Source: an uncultured Prevotellaceae bacterium (lineage in GTDB: Bacteria; Bacteroidota; Bacteroidia; Bacteroidales; Muribaculaceae). From it: DNA of 49,846 bases. The stretch is from the NCBI GenBank assembly GCA_900318535.1, contig ONKU01000024.1:1-49846 (forward strand). The letters are read 5' to 3'. This document shows, piece after piece, positions 22,753 to 31,470 of this stretch. Numbering within the stretch: position 1 is the stretch's first letter; every line of letters begins with the position of its first letter. The position numbers were made by a program, and so were the translations under genes. The notes beneath the pieces are model-generated. The model saw only the letters and a program-made list of their open reading frames with translations. It was not told the origin of the DNA and did not search any database.

Positions 22753-24231
22753 ATGCAAGTAAAAGATTTGAATCCGCAGGCAGTATGGTCAATCTTTGAC
22801 GAGATTACCAAGGTGCCCCGCCCCAGTGGCAACGAAGAAGGCAAGTTAGACAAAATCCGCGCATGGCTCGTGGACTTCGCCAAGAAGCACAATCTGGAGT
22901 ATAAGATCGACAAGACCGGCAACGTGGCCATCTTCAGGCCCGCCGCTCCCGGCTACGAGAAGTGCAAGGGCATCGTGCTGCAAGGTCACATGGATATGGT
23001 CGCCGAGAAAGGTCCCGGCTCGACCCACAACTTCGACACCGACCCCATCGAGACCATCATTGATGGCGAGTGGGTACGTGCCAACAACACTACGCTGGGT
23101 GCCGACGACGGTATGGGCCTGGCCATCGCTCTGGCTGCCGTTATCGAACCCTCGCTGCAGTGCGGTCCCCTGGAGGCCCTAGCCACCGTTGACGAGGAGA
23201 CCGGCCTGACCGGCGCCAGCAACATCGAGGCCGACATGCTCGTGGGTGACTACCTGCTCAACCTCGACGAGGAGGAGGATGGCGTCATCACCATGGGTTG
23301 CGCCGGTGGTCTGGTGAGCATCTTCAAGTTCAACTACAAGCCCGAGGCTGCTCCCAAGGATCGCACCTACTTCGAAATCAAGTTTGAACACTTCCACGGC
23401 GGTCACAGCGGTGCCGACATCCACATGGGCTTCGCCACCACCACCAAGCTGAGCAGCCGTCTGCTGTGGAACATCGGTGAGGAAATGGACTACGTGCTGG
23501 CCAAGATCGACGCCGGTAACCTGCACAACGCCATCGCTCACGCCGCTACCCTCGTTATCGGTATCAAGCCCGAGGACAAGGAGAAACTGAGCGTCGTGCT
23601 CAACACCTTCATCGCCGAGGTGAAGAACGAGTACAAGCGCACCGAGCCCAAGATGGAAATCACCTGCAAGAGCGTTGACGCTCCCGAGACCATCATCGAC
23701 ACCGACACCGCCCGCCGCGTTGTCAATGCCGTTTATGTCGCTCCTCACGGCATCGCTGCCATGAGCATGGAGATTCCCGGCCTCGTTGAGACCTCGACCA
23801 ACCTCGCCAGCGTCAAGATGCGTCCGGGCAACCAGATCGTTGTCGAGATGTTCCACCGCTCGTCGATCGAGAGTGGCAAGTATGACCTGACCCACAAGTG
23901 CGAGACCGTCTTCCGCATGGCAGGTGCCGACGAAATCATCAGCGAGGGTGGCTACCAGGGCTGGGAGCCCATCAGCGACAGCCACCTCCTCTCGGTTGCT
24001 AAGGACTCGTGGGAGAAGCTCTTCGGTGTACGTCCCGAGGTTCGTGCTATCCACGCCGGTCTGGAGTGCGGTCTGTTCCTGAAGGCCCGTCCCGACATGG
24101 AGATGATTTCCTTCGGTCCCACCCTGCGCGATGTGCACTCGCCCGCCGAGCGCTGCCACATCCCCGCTGTGGAGAAGGCATGGAAGCAAGTTCAGAACAT
24201 CCTCAAGGTCATTGCCGAGGAGAGCAAGTAA
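22753..24231 (+). CDS. pepD: Aminoacyl-histidine dipeptidase (PepD, M20C)
   Basis: 492 residues, cytosolic zinc dipeptidase that cleaves Xaa-His (carnosine-type) and related dipeptides. Metal motifs: GHMDMV (His79, Asp81), LGADDGMG (Asp118/119) and the catalytic ATVDEETGLTG (Glu148/149). The large dimerisation insert starts FEHFHGGHSGADIH, and the C-terminal histidine is in AIHAGLECGLF. Length and order are normal for PepD. Very strong G+C-rich codon bias suggests high expression. A leader of more than 60 bp with the 22628 motif lies upstream; no standard promoter is evident. Confidence 0.95.
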   Translation: MQVKDLNPQAVWSIFDEITKVPRPSGNEEGKLDKIRAWLVDFAKKHNLEYKIDKTGNVAIFRPAAPGYEKCKGIVLQGHMDMVAEKGPGSTHNFDTDPIETIIDGEWVRANNTTLGADDGMGLAIALAAVIEPSLQCGPLEALATVDEETGLTGASNIEADMLVGDYLLNLDEEEDGVITMGCAGGLVSIFKFNYKPEAAPKDRTYFEIKFEHFHGGHSGADIHMGFATTTKLSSRLLWNIGEEMDYVLAKIDAGNLHNAIAHAATLVIGIKPEDKEKLSVVLNTFIAEVKNEYKRTEPKMEITCKSVDAPETIIDTDTARRVVNAVYVAPHGIAAMSMEIPGLVETSTNLASVKMRPGNQIVVEMFHRSSIESGKYDLTHKCETVFRMAGADEIISEGGYQGWEPISDSHLLSVAKDSWEKLFGVRPEVRAIHAGLECGLFLKARPDMEMISFGPTLRDVHSPAERCHIPAVEKAWKQVQNILKVIAEESK

Positions 24232-24253
24232 AAAATATTTAAGTTTCAAGTCA

Positions 24254-24330
24254 TTAGTCCCTAGTTTCTAGTTGGCATCCGCTAACAAAGACCAACAACT
24301 AAGGACTAGGAACTAGAAACTAAAAACTAA
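24254..24330. repeat. CTAG-rich intergenic repeat, copy 1
   Basis: TTAGTCCCTAGTTTCTAGTTGG (24254-24275, split here as TTAGTCCCTAG and TTTCTAGTTGG) is followed by GCATCCGC and then a string of CTAG-like units in the opposite sense (AAGGACTAGG, AACTAGAAAC, TAAAAACTAA). Related units occur at 31421-31470. It lies between pepD and the DUF3127 gene. Confidence 0.6.
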
Positions 24331-24336
24331 GACGAA

Positions 24337-24744
24337 ATGGACATTAAAGGTAAGATTATCCAGAAGATGGAGCCCGTGGGCGGCGTTTCCAAAGCTGGCA
24401 ACCAGTGGAAGAAACAGGAATATGTCCTCGAGACGCTCGACAGCTATCCCAAGAAGGTGAAATTCGACTTCTTTGGCGACCGTGCTGACCAGTACCCCCT
24501 TGAGGTGGGCGACGTTATCACGCTGAGCTACGACATCGAGAGCCGCGAGTTCAACGGCCGCTGGTACACCGACATCCGTGGCTTCAAGGCCATGAAGGAA
24601 GACCCCAACATGGCGTCTGCAGCTCCTGCACCCTACCCACCCGCAGCCGGTGAGCCCGCTCCCGCCCCCGAGGGTGTGCCTGCACCCCCTCCCGTCGACA
24701 CCACGTTTGATCAGTCAGCTCCCGCCGACGATCTGCCCTTCTAA
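24337..24744 (+). CDS. DUF3127 protein with SSB-like acidic C-terminal tip
   Basis: 135 residues. The N-terminal 90 residues (MDIKGKIIQKMEPVGGVSKAGNQWKKQEYVLET... YPLEVGDVITLSYDIESREFNGRWYTDIRGFK) are the DUF3127 domain, an OB-fold-like small domain of Bacteroidetes. A flexible Pro/Ala-rich linker (about 95-125) leads to the tip FDQSAPADDLPF. Known: single-strand DNA-binding proteins end in an acidic tip like DDDIPF that recruits repair proteins. Inference: this is an SSB-like nucleic-acid-binding protein that binds the same partners; RecQ is also encoded in this window. A strong terminator follows. Confidence 0.85.
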   Translation: MDIKGKIIQKMEPVGGVSKAGNQWKKQEYVLETLDSYPKKVKFDFFGDRADQYPLEVGDVITLSYDIESREFNGRWYTDIRGFKAMKEDPNMASAAPAPYPPAAGEPAPAPEGVPAPPPVDTTFDQSAPADDLPF

Positions 24745-24772
24745 GCAACGACAATCGACTTAAAAACATAGA

Positions 24773-24810
24773 AAAACCGCTGGAACACTCCGAGTCCAGC
24801 GGTTTTCTTT
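24773..24810 (+). terminator. Intrinsic terminator of the DUF3127 gene
   Basis: The perfect 12-bp stem AAAACCGCTGGA / TCCAGCGGTTTT (24773-24784, 24795-24806) has a 10-base loop and continues into CTTTT. The A-rich left side also makes it work for the converging minus-strand gene. Confidence 0.9.
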
Positions 24811-24850
24811 TGGCAGCCAAATCAAAACTTAGCGCGACGCCAGTGCAGCG

Positions 24851-25504
24851 TTACAGGGAGCCCACGATGAGGCACTGGCCGTCGTGGTACTGTAAATCAA
24901 CCACACCCATGCTGTGGAGGGCGACGACAATGCGGGTGGCGCTCTCCTCGCTGATGTGGGCCAGGCGCATGTAACCCTCGAGGGTGATACCGCCGTGATT
25001 GCGCAGGTAGTCGAGCAGCACCTGCTCACGCTCGCTGTAGCTGATGGTCTCGGCAGTGCGGGTCTCCTCGATAGCCGTCTCGGCGCTCATGATGCGCTCG
25101 TGCAGGCGGCTGGCGAGCATGTTCTCGTCGGCTACGCGGTAATACACGTGCCAGTTGCCGTTGTCGTCTGGGGCCTCGACAGGTTTTTCGTCGGCTTCGG
25201 CGATATCGGCCTTGACCACCGACTTGCCGTTGATATTGAACACTTTGAAGGTTACATGCTGCTCGGGGCGGCAGTACATCTGCGCCGCCGTCTCAATCAT
25301 GTAAATCTCTTCCTCGCTGCGCACACCGGCGATGTTGCCGTTATCCTTCACGCCGATCAGCAGGTGGCCTCCGCTGTTGTTGGCAAAGGCGGCGATTGAT
25401 CGGGCAATCTTGCGGGCATCGGTAATCTGGTACTTGAAGTCCTGATGCTCGTGCTCGCCCTCAAGGATAAGGTCTTGTATATAATGGCTCTTCTTGGTTC
25501 TCAC
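24851..25504 (-). CDS. AlbA_2 (Schlafen-like) domain DNA-binding regulator
   Basis: 217 residues. The AlbA_2 domain is at about 8-125: DLILEGEHEHQDFKYQITDARKIARSIAAFANNSGGHLLIGVKDNGNIAGV holds the conserved E-x-x-x-x-E/D-K/R-x, AFAN(T/N)xGG and GVxDxGxIxG motifs. A C-terminal helix-turn-helix follows (REQVLLDYLRNHGGITLEGYMRLAHISEESATRIVVALHSMGVVD). A short intact form (no HATPase_c_4 region), apparently conserved in Bacteroidales. Predicted cytoplasmic DNA- or RNA-binding protein; target unknown. The repeat cluster at 25508-25658 begins 4 bp upstream of its start, so any promoter must lie inside it. Confidence 0.82.
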   Translation of the reverse strand: MRTKKSHYIQDLILEGEHEHQDFKYQITDARKIARSIAAFANNSGGHLLIGVKDNGNIAGVRSEEEIYMIETAAQMYCRPEQHVTFKVFNINGKSVVKADIAEADEKPVEAPDDNGNWHVYYRVADENMLASRLHERIMSAETAIEETRTAETISYSEREQVLLDYLRNHGGITLEGYMRLAHISEESATRIVVALHSMGVVDLQYHDGQCLIVGSL

Positions 25505-25507
25505 TAT

Positions 25508-25658
25508 CTTAATAAACTACGAATTACGCGAATTTTACAAATTTGCATCCGCACTCTCATTATTGCATGTTTCCTTAATTGACACTATTCTTAATAAACT
25601 ACGAATTACGCGAATTCACTGGCTAACCATTAGTTCAATTCGCGTAATTCGTAGTTTA
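25508..25658. repeat. Direct and inverted repeat cluster
   Basis: A 27-bp unit, CTTAATAAACTACG plus AATTACGCGAATT, occurs at 25508-25534 and again at 25590-25616. Its 22-bp core is present inverted at 25637-25658, making a perfect 22-bp stem with the second copy (20-base loop). Between the direct copies is TGCATCCGCACTCT (25544-25557), shared with 49110-49123. The inverted pair sits 3 bp after the GDSL stop codon and may end that long operon, though no T-run follows. Confidence 0.8.
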
Positions 25659-25661
25659 ATG

Positions 25662-26846
25662 TCAACGTGGGTCGTCCACCCCGGGCTCCTGCGGAACTGG
25701 AGTGCCGTCAAGCACGGCGCGCAGGTAGGGTTCCAGCTTTTGGGCATACCACCAGAAGCCGATGTCGGTCAGGTGGATGCCGTCGACTGTGCCCTCGTTG
25801 TTCGGGCCGAAGAGGTCCTTGCAGGTGATGTAGTACAGGTTATTGGGATTGTCGGCCTTCAGTTTCAGATAGTTCTTGTGGTATTCGTCGTTCTTGGCGG
25901 GCAGATACTCGCTGTAGAAGGCGCTGTACTTGGCATAACTGTACATCTGCCCCTCAACCATGAAGATGGGCACCTCGGGACGCAGCGTGCGCAGGATGTT
26001 CACGAAACCATAGGTCACCGTGTCGCACATGTCCTTGGTGCAGTTGGGTATCGGGTCCAGGATATAGGCAGCCACATCGGGTATCGTGGCCATGGCCTGT
26101 GCCATACAGGAATCCATCTTGCCCTCGCCGCTGAAGCCCAGGTTGACGCACTCCACATCCAGGTCGCGCTGGATGATGCTCGTGGCCACCATGCCAGGAC
26201 GGCAGGCACAGCCACCCTGCAGGATGCTCGTGCCGTAGAAGACGAACTTCTTGCCCTGCTTGGGAGAGTCCATCATGGGCTGCATGATCACGGCGCTGCT
26301 GTCCACACCGATCTCGATCCAGCGCACGCCGTCATACAGCGGCAGGTAGATCATGTACTCATGCATCTTGCCGTCGAGCCGGTCCACATACACCTTGCTC
26401 TGGATGGAGTCTTGGCGGGGACGGATATCATTGTCGATGCGCACAGGGCGGTTGCAGTTCACAAACTGCCAACTCTCGGTATCCTTGTCCCAGATGTAGA
26501 GGTCTGTGCCCTTGATGCCGGTGTCAGCCATGTGCATCATGTGCATGTTGGTCAACAGGTTATAGCGCACGGCGACGGCCGTGGAATTGGTGGCAAATCG
26601 AATGGCCTTGCCGCTGGTGCAACTGGCACGGTCCCACAAGGTGGGGCGCACATTGCCATAGAATTCCAGGGGGATGCGCGACTTCAACGTGCGGTCAAAT
26701 GCCCAGTTGATCAAGCGATAATGCATCGCATCCACATAGCGCAGGGTGTCCTTGTCGGTAAAATCCTGGGCTTTCGTCACACTAGGCAACAGTGCGGCAA
26801 ACAGCAGGACCACTGTCCAAACCTTTACATTGATGATCTTCTTCAT
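25662..26846 (-). CDS. Secreted SGNH/GDSL hydrolase with SGNH_N domain
   Basis: 394 residues. Signal peptide MKKIINVKVWTVVLLFAALLPSVTKAQ. The N-terminal beta domain (about 30-175, SGNH_N type: YRLINWAFDRTLKSRIPLEFYGNVRPTLWDRASCTSGKAIRFATNS...) is followed by the SGNH esterase domain. Block I serine is in FVFYGTSILQGGCACRPGM, the glycine block in VNLGFSGEGKMDS, and the catalytic Asp/His in EGTVDGIHLTDIGFWW. Known: this architecture is found in Bacteroidetes acyl- or acetyl-esterases acting on polysaccharides. It is the last gene of the mutL operon, 20 bp after the PHP gene. Confidence 0.87.
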   Translation of the reverse strand: MKKIINVKVWTVVLLFAALLPSVTKAQDFTDKDTLRYVDAMHYRLINWAFDRTLKSRIPLEFYGNVRPTLWDRASCTSGKAIRFATNSTAVAVRYNLLTNMHMMHMADTGIKGTDLYIWDKDTESWQFVNCNRPVRIDNDIRPRQDSIQSKVYVDRLDGKMHEYMIYLPLYDGVRWIEIGVDSSAVIMQPMMDSPKQGKKFVFYGTSILQGGCACRPGMVATSIIQRDLDVECVNLGFSGEGKMDSCMAQAMATIPDVAAYILDPIPNCTKDMCDTVTYGFVNILRTLRPEVPIFMVEGQMYSYAKYSAFYSEYLPAKNDEYHKNYLKLKADNPNNLYYITCKDLFGPNNEGTVDGIHLTDIGFWWYAQKLEPYLRAVLDGTPVPQEPGVDDPR

Positions 26847-26866
26847 ATCATTTGGATTTTGGTTAT

Positions 26867-27682
26867 TTATAGCACGTTAAGCAACTTGAGGGCTTCCATG
26901 CGGCCGTTGTTGAGCAATGTGGGATAATGGGCATCGCTGTTGACGACTACCGGGGCATTGAAACGCTTGAGCATGCCGAAATACTTCAGGTTGGGATAAA
27001 ACCTGTTGCGCTGCAGCCAGGCCTTGGTATTGATCTCGATAACGAGATGATGGTCCATGATATTCTCAAACAGGTCGATGACCAGCTTGTCATACCACGG
27101 TTCCTCGTCAATACCGTCGAGGTACTGGCTGGCATTGAAGCCGATTTTGTCCATGTGACCCACAATCTCAAATCCACCCTCCTCGACCATGGCCATCATC
27201 TGGGAATAGAACGTCTTGACCACATACTCGATGTCGCCGTCAAAATTCTTGCCCATGCGTTCCTTGAAGCCCGGGAACTTGCCGTCGATATCCACCATCA
27301 GGTTAGGGTCGTTGATGGCGGGAATAAAGTGCACCGAACCGATGCGGTAATCGAGCGGCAACTGCTGGAAATAATCGCTGGCAGGGCCGTCGCCTGCGCC
27401 CACATAGTCCACTTCCATCGACGTGTACAGGTTGATGCGGTCGCCGTAAATGTGACGCAGGCGCTCCATCTCGTCGAAGTACTCCTGTACCTGCTCACGG
27501 GTCATATTGACGGGGCTCTCGACCGAAATGGGCGAATGCGGAGTAAAGCCCAGATGGGTAAAGCCCAAGGCTATGGCCTCGGTCACAAACTCCTCCATGG
27601 GAGCGTGGCCGTCACAAAACTGGGTGTGGGTGTGGAGATTATATAGGTCGGTTTCTTGGGTAATTCGGTTGGTGTCAAACAT
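26867..27682 (-). CDS. Histidinol-phosphatase-like PHP-domain protein
   Basis: 271 residues. The PHP metal motifs are NLHTHTQFCDGHAPMEEFV near the N-terminus, LGFTPHSPISVESP, the central YTSMEVDYVGAG, YRIGSVHFIPA and the C-terminal VVNSDAHYP. The order and GFTPHSP segment are those of HisK/HisJ histidinol phosphatases (histidine biosynthesis, last phosphatase step). Related PHP phosphoesterases with other substrates cannot be excluded, since no other his genes are nearby. It starts 2 bp after the mutL stop and is therefore part of the same operon. Confidence 0.85.
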   Translation of the reverse strand: MFDTNRITQETDLYNLHTHTQFCDGHAPMEEFVTEAIALGFTHLGFTPHSPISVESPVNMTREQVQEYFDEMERLRHIYGDRINLYTSMEVDYVGAGDGPASDYFQQLPLDYRIGSVHFIPAINDPNLMVDIDGKFPGFKERMGKNFDGDIEYVVKTFYSQMMAMVEEGGFEIVGHMDKIGFNASQYLDGIDEEPWYDKLVIDLFENIMDHHLVIEINTKAWLQRNRFYPNLKYFGMLKRFNAPVVVNSDAHYPTLLNNGRMEALKLLNVL

Positions 27683-27684
27683 GA

Positions 27685-29538
27685 TTAAAACAATTTAGTG
27701 ATTTGTTCCATCGGAATGACCGTGATGATGGTCTTTCCGTCAGGGGTGTAATTGGGCTCCGGCAGACGCAGCAAGTCGGCGACAAGCACCTCCATTTCCT
27801 CCTGCTGGAGTGTGCGCCCGACGGGAATCGCTGCCGAGCGGGCCACCGTGAGCGACAAGTGCTCCATGATGCGGCGCTTGACGGGCATACCGCCATTGTC
27901 CACCGATTCCAGTATCTGCTGCACCATCGCCACTGGGTCCACGCCCTCGATTCCGGCAGGAATGGCATTGATGGCCCAGTCGTTCCCGCCCATGCTGTCA
28001 AGCTGGAAGCCCATCTGCTCCATTTCGGGCAGCAGCTCCTGCAGGGCTACGCTCTGGGCAGCACTCAGATGCAGCACCTCGGGGAAAAGGATGGCCTGGG
28101 ATGACAGATTTCCCGTGTGCAGCTGACCGATGTAACGGTCAAACAGGATACGCACGTGGGCACGGTGCTGGTCAATGACCATCAGACCCGATTTGGCGGG
28201 CGACAGGATATAGCGCCCCTTGAGCTGCAGATATACCGATTGCACATCATCCACGGGCAACACGGTCTGCTGGGCATCACTGGTATCCTCGGCCATGGAA
28301 TTGGCGCCCTGCTGCTCCAGTCCCTCGCGTTTCTTACGCTCAAAGTTGGCAAACAGGTCGTCCCAGTTGCTCATCGGGCGGTTATCGGGCACATGATGAT
28401 GCGCAGCACCGCCGCCAGGCTTGTTTTGGGACTTAAACGGGTTGTAGGACGGGTCCACAGCAATCTCGGGGTGATGCACCTCGACATGGCCGCTATAGGC
28501 CGGGATTGCGGGAGCGTCCTTGGTGTCAAAGTCGATGGCAGGCACCTCGCTGAAGCGCCCCAGCGTCTCCTTGACTCCAGCAGCCAGAATCTGCCAGATG
28601 GGCATCTCGTCCTCAAACTTGATCTCGGTCTTGGTGGGATGGATGTTCACGTCGATGGCCTCGGGCTCGACGGTGAATCGCAGGAAGTAGTTGGGTTGCT
28701 CACCCTCGGGGATGAGTTGCTCGTAGGCCGACATCACCGCCTTATGGAAATATGGATGACGCATGTATCGCCCGTTGACGAACATGAACTGCAGGGCATT
28801 GCGCTTGCGGGCGTTTTCGGGTTTGCCGATGTAGCCCTGCACCTTCACCATCGACGTGTCGATCGTCACCGGCAGCAGCTGCTGGTCGATATTGTTGCCC
28901 ATCAGGGCGGCGATGCGTTGGCGGAAAGTGCCCTGCATCAGCTTGTACATCACATTATCGTTGTGGATGAGCGTGAATTCCACCTCATGGTTGACCAAGG
29001 CCAGTTTCTCAAATTCCTTGACGATGTTGCTCAACTCCACTTGGTTGGATTTCAAGAACTTGCGGCGCGCAGGAACATTAAAAAAGATGTTCTTGACCAT
29101 GAAGTTGCTACCCACCGGGCACATGTCCGGTTCCTGACTCTCGCACTGCGACGCATTGATGACCAGCCGTGTTCCCAGCTGGGCGTCGTGACGGCGCGTG
29201 CGCAGTTCCACCTGCGAGATGGCGGCAATCGAGGCCAGTGCCTCGCCGCGGAAACCCATCGTGTGCAGCGTGAACAGGTCGTCGGCACAGCGTATTTTGC
29301 TCGTGCTGTGACGTTCAAAGGCCAGACGCGCGTCGGTCTCGCTCATGCCCACGCCATCGTCAATGATCTGGATGAGCGTGCGTCCCGCATCCTTGAGGAT
29401 GATCTGCACATGCGTCGCCTGGGCGTCGATGGCATTCTCCACCAGCTCCTTGATGACACTGGCAGGCCGCTGGATGACTTCGCCGGCAGCAATCTGGTTG
29501 GCAACCGAGTCGGGCAACAGTTTTATCACATCGCTCAT
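27685..29538 (-). CDS. mutL: DNA mismatch repair protein MutL
   Basis: 617 residues. The N-terminal GHKL ATPase has IAAGEVIQRPASVIKELVENAIDA, IIDDGVGM and TMGFRGEALASI (motifs I-III). It is followed by the transducer domain with KVQGYIGKPENARKRNALQFMFVNGRYM. A proline/polar linker runs over about 345-420 and a C-terminal dimerisation domain follows. In the C-terminal domain the endonuclease motif DQHA(X)2E(X)4E reads DQHRAHVRILFD, so both glutamates are replaced (Val, Asp). The protein is therefore probably not a nicking MutL (inference). It overlaps the OstA-like gene by 4 bp. Role: couples MutS mismatch recognition to strand removal. Confidence 0.96.
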   Translation of the reverse strand: MSDVIKLLPDSVANQIAAGEVIQRPASVIKELVENAIDAQATHVQIILKDAGRTLIQIIDDGVGMSETDARLAFERHSTSKIRCADDLFTLHTMGFRGEALASIAAISQVELRTRRHDAQLGTRLVINASQCESQEPDMCPVGSNFMVKNIFFNVPARRKFLKSNQVELSNIVKEFEKLALVNHEVEFTLIHNDNVMYKLMQGTFRQRIAALMGNNIDQQLLPVTIDTSMVKVQGYIGKPENARKRNALQFMFVNGRYMRHPYFHKAVMSAYEQLIPEGEQPNYFLRFTVEPEAIDVNIHPTKTEIKFEDEMPIWQILAAGVKETLGRFSEVPAIDFDTKDAPAIPAYSGHVEVHHPEIAVDPSYNPFKSQNKPGGGAAHHHVPDNRPMSNWDDLFANFERKKREGLEQQGANSMAEDTSDAQQTVLPVDDVQSVYLQLKGRYILSPAKSGLMVIDQHRAHVRILFDRYIGQLHTGNLSSQAILFPEVLHLSAAQSVALQELLPEMEQMGFQLDSMGGNDWAINAIPAGIEGVDPVAMVQQILESVDNGGMPVKRRIMEHLSLTVARSAAIPVGRTLQQEEMEVLVADLLRLPEPNYTPDGKTIITVIPMEQITKLF

Positions 29539-31415
29539 GGCACATCAATTCGTTGAAGGTTCTTCACATCGGGCGACGGTTGCGAAGCGGCCTCTGCGGC
29601 TACGGCATTGCTGCCCGAGCGGCGGCGCGTGCCGCCCTCGATGCTGCGCATGAGCTGCTTGAGCTCATCGCTCACGTCATAGATATCATCGGGCGACTTG
29701 GGCCTCAACTCGTCATACCACTTGAACTGCGGCAGGTACATGTCGGCACGCTTGGCCAGATACAGCGGTGTCACCTTGCCGGTGACCTCGGGCCACATGG
29801 TGATACGGTCCACCTCCTGCTTGGGCTTGAGGTTCAAGCGCATATAGCTGGACTCAGCGTTGACCATCTTATTGTAGGTCGAATCCTTCTCCTGCGGGAA
29901 CATGATGACCTGGACATTGCCGTCCACGTCGAGCCGCCGCAGTTCCTTATCCTCGAACCATGCCTTCATTTTCTTGCCGCTCAGCTGGTCGTAGTAGATC
30001 TCGCCCAAATGCTCGGCCATGAAGCCGCCTGTGGGCAATGTTGCCCAGTCGGCAGCGCTGTCGTTGAGATGCACGTTGATTTCGTCGCCAAAGATCTGGC
30101 GCTCCAGGTTCCACACCACTGCATGACGGTACATGTTGATAATGGTGTCGGCCTCGCTCAACTGCAGCGAGTCGCAGATGCCCTGCACGTCGTTGCGGTA
30201 AAAGCGCACCTGGTTGAAGGCCCGCAGCACTCGCACCGAGTCGCCCGCCGAATTGGCAGCCGAATCGTTGACGACATAGTTGATGAGCGTGCACAGGGTG
30301 TCGGCATGCAGGTAGATAGTATCTTTCTGCGAGAACTCGCGTGCTCTTGCACGGCCCGTCACATAGCTGTAGTGGGCATTCTCGTCGTGATAGCCGTAGT
30401 TGCCGTCCAGAATGACCTTGTTGCCGGGATCGGTGATAATCACATTGCCTCGGGCCTCGCCGTAATTGCGGTTGCGGTTATAATAAACCGTGTCGCCCAA
30501 CAGCGTCTTGCCATCCTTAGCGGTAATGAGCGCGCGCTCATACAGGGTGGCATCGTCGGCACTGGTGTTGTACCAGCCGTTGGTCGTGTTGATCGTGTTG
30601 CTGTCGCTCACGATGAGCGTCTCGCTGGTGATGTGGGCAAAGTGGGTCTGGGTGTTGTAGTCGAGCAGTTCGGTAAACATCTCGTAGCGGTCGTTGATCA
30701 GGTGAACGTTGCGCGAGAATTCCGCCTGCTTGGTATCCAGCTCATAGCGGCCATACTGGGAACTCAACTCGGTGTTGTTGCGGTTATCGACAATGGTGCC
30801 GCCGTCAAAGTAGTAGCCCACGTTGCTGTTGATTTCATAGTCCAGCGCATCGGTCAGCAGCGTGGTGCTGCGGTTCTCCAGACGCACATTGTTGCGCAAT
30901 TCGGCCACGCCCTGGTCACCGTAGTAGTGCAGCACGTCGCTATAGACCCACAGGGTATCGCCTTGGGTCATGCGAACGTTGCCAAAGGCGTCCAGCGAAC
31001 TGGTCTCGGCATAGAAATAGGCACTGTCACAGAACATATACATGTCGCCACGGCGAAAACGCACATTGCCTTTCAGCACCTGATAGTCGCGGCTGATGTT
31101 CTCGTTGGCCTTGAGCAGGTCGGCATTCTCCAGGAACACCTTATTCGTCTGGTTGCGGTTGGCTTTGGGAATCTGCGGCGTGATGCGCGACACCTTCGGG
31201 CCTTTTGACCCCTTGCGGGCGGCCTGGGCAGGTTGAGGATTGGTCGGCGCCGGGCGTTTTTTCATGGGCTGCACCGTGCGGGGCTTGACAGCGCGCACGG
31301 GATTCTGGGCCCACACCACTGGCGACATGAGCAGAGCCATCAGGCACGAGGCCACAACGACGTGCCGCCATCGTGAGCCACTGACCCGCTGTCTATCGAC
31401 CAAGCCCATCATCAA
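29535..31415 (-). CDS. OstA-like (LptA/LptD-N-type) periplasmic protein
   Basis: 626 residues. A long positively charged start and hydrophobic segment (VVVASCLMALLMSPVVWAQ) form the signal peptide; the second or third ATG could also start it. The body is a chain of OstA/LptA beta-jellyroll repeats (VLKGNVRFRRGDMYMFCDSAYFYAETSSLDAFGNVRMTQGDTLWVYSDVLHY..., VYSDV/AELRNNVRL/ALDYE and so on). These fold as the lipopolysaccharide-carrying bridge. Known: Bacteroidetes have a large OstA_2 protein like this in place of, or beside, LptA. Inference: lipooligosaccharide transport to the outer membrane. Neighbours are SurA-type isomerases that fold LptD, which fits. Confidence 0.85.
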   Translation of the reverse strand: MMMGLVDRQRVSGSRWRHVVVASCLMALLMSPVVWAQNPVRAVKPRTVQPMKKRPAPTNPQPAQAARKGSKGPKVSRITPQIPKANRNQTNKVFLENADLLKANENISRDYQVLKGNVRFRRGDMYMFCDSAYFYAETSSLDAFGNVRMTQGDTLWVYSDVLHYYGDQGVAELRNNVRLENRSTTLLTDALDYEINSNVGYYFDGGTIVDNRNNTELSSQYGRYELDTKQAEFSRNVHLINDRYEMFTELLDYNTQTHFAHITSETLIVSDSNTINTTNGWYNTSADDATLYERALITAKDGKTLLGDTVYYNRNRNYGEARGNVIITDPGNKVILDGNYGYHDENAHYSYVTGRARAREFSQKDTIYLHADTLCTLINYVVNDSAANSAGDSVRVLRAFNQVRFYRNDVQGICDSLQLSEADTIINMYRHAVVWNLERQIFGDEINVHLNDSAADWATLPTGGFMAEHLGEIYYDQLSGKKMKAWFEDKELRRLDVDGNVQVIMFPQEKDSTYNKMVNAESSYMRLNLKPKQEVDRITMWPEVTGKVTPLYLAKRADMYLPQFKWYDELRPKSPDDIYDVSDELKQLMRSIEGGTRRRSGSNAVAAEAASQPSPDVKNLQRIDVP

Positions 31416-31420
31416 AAAAA

Positions 31421-31470
31421 CTAAAAACCAGGGACTAGAAAACTAGAAACTAGGGACTAGAAACTAAAGA
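31421..31470. repeat. CTAG-rich intergenic repeat, copy 2
   Basis: Units CTAAAAACCA, GGGACTAGAA, AACTAGAAAC, TAGGGACTAG, AAACTAAAGA run from the OstA-like start to the stop codon of the SurA-type gene, whose TAG is formed by the next CTA. The same motif family as 24254-24330. Confidence 0.6.

Noticed and set aside
25494-26927. 477-codon plus-strand frame opposite the GDSL gene
   Set aside because: Shadow of the SGNH hydrolase, whose signal peptide and catalytic blocks are clear.
28117-31208. Very long open frames on the plus strand opposite mutL and the OstA-like gene (479 and 551 codons)
   Set aside because: They mirror GC-rich minus-strand genes, are full of His/Val/Leu/Gly shadow composition and have no domain. 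The minus-strand proteins are unmistakable.
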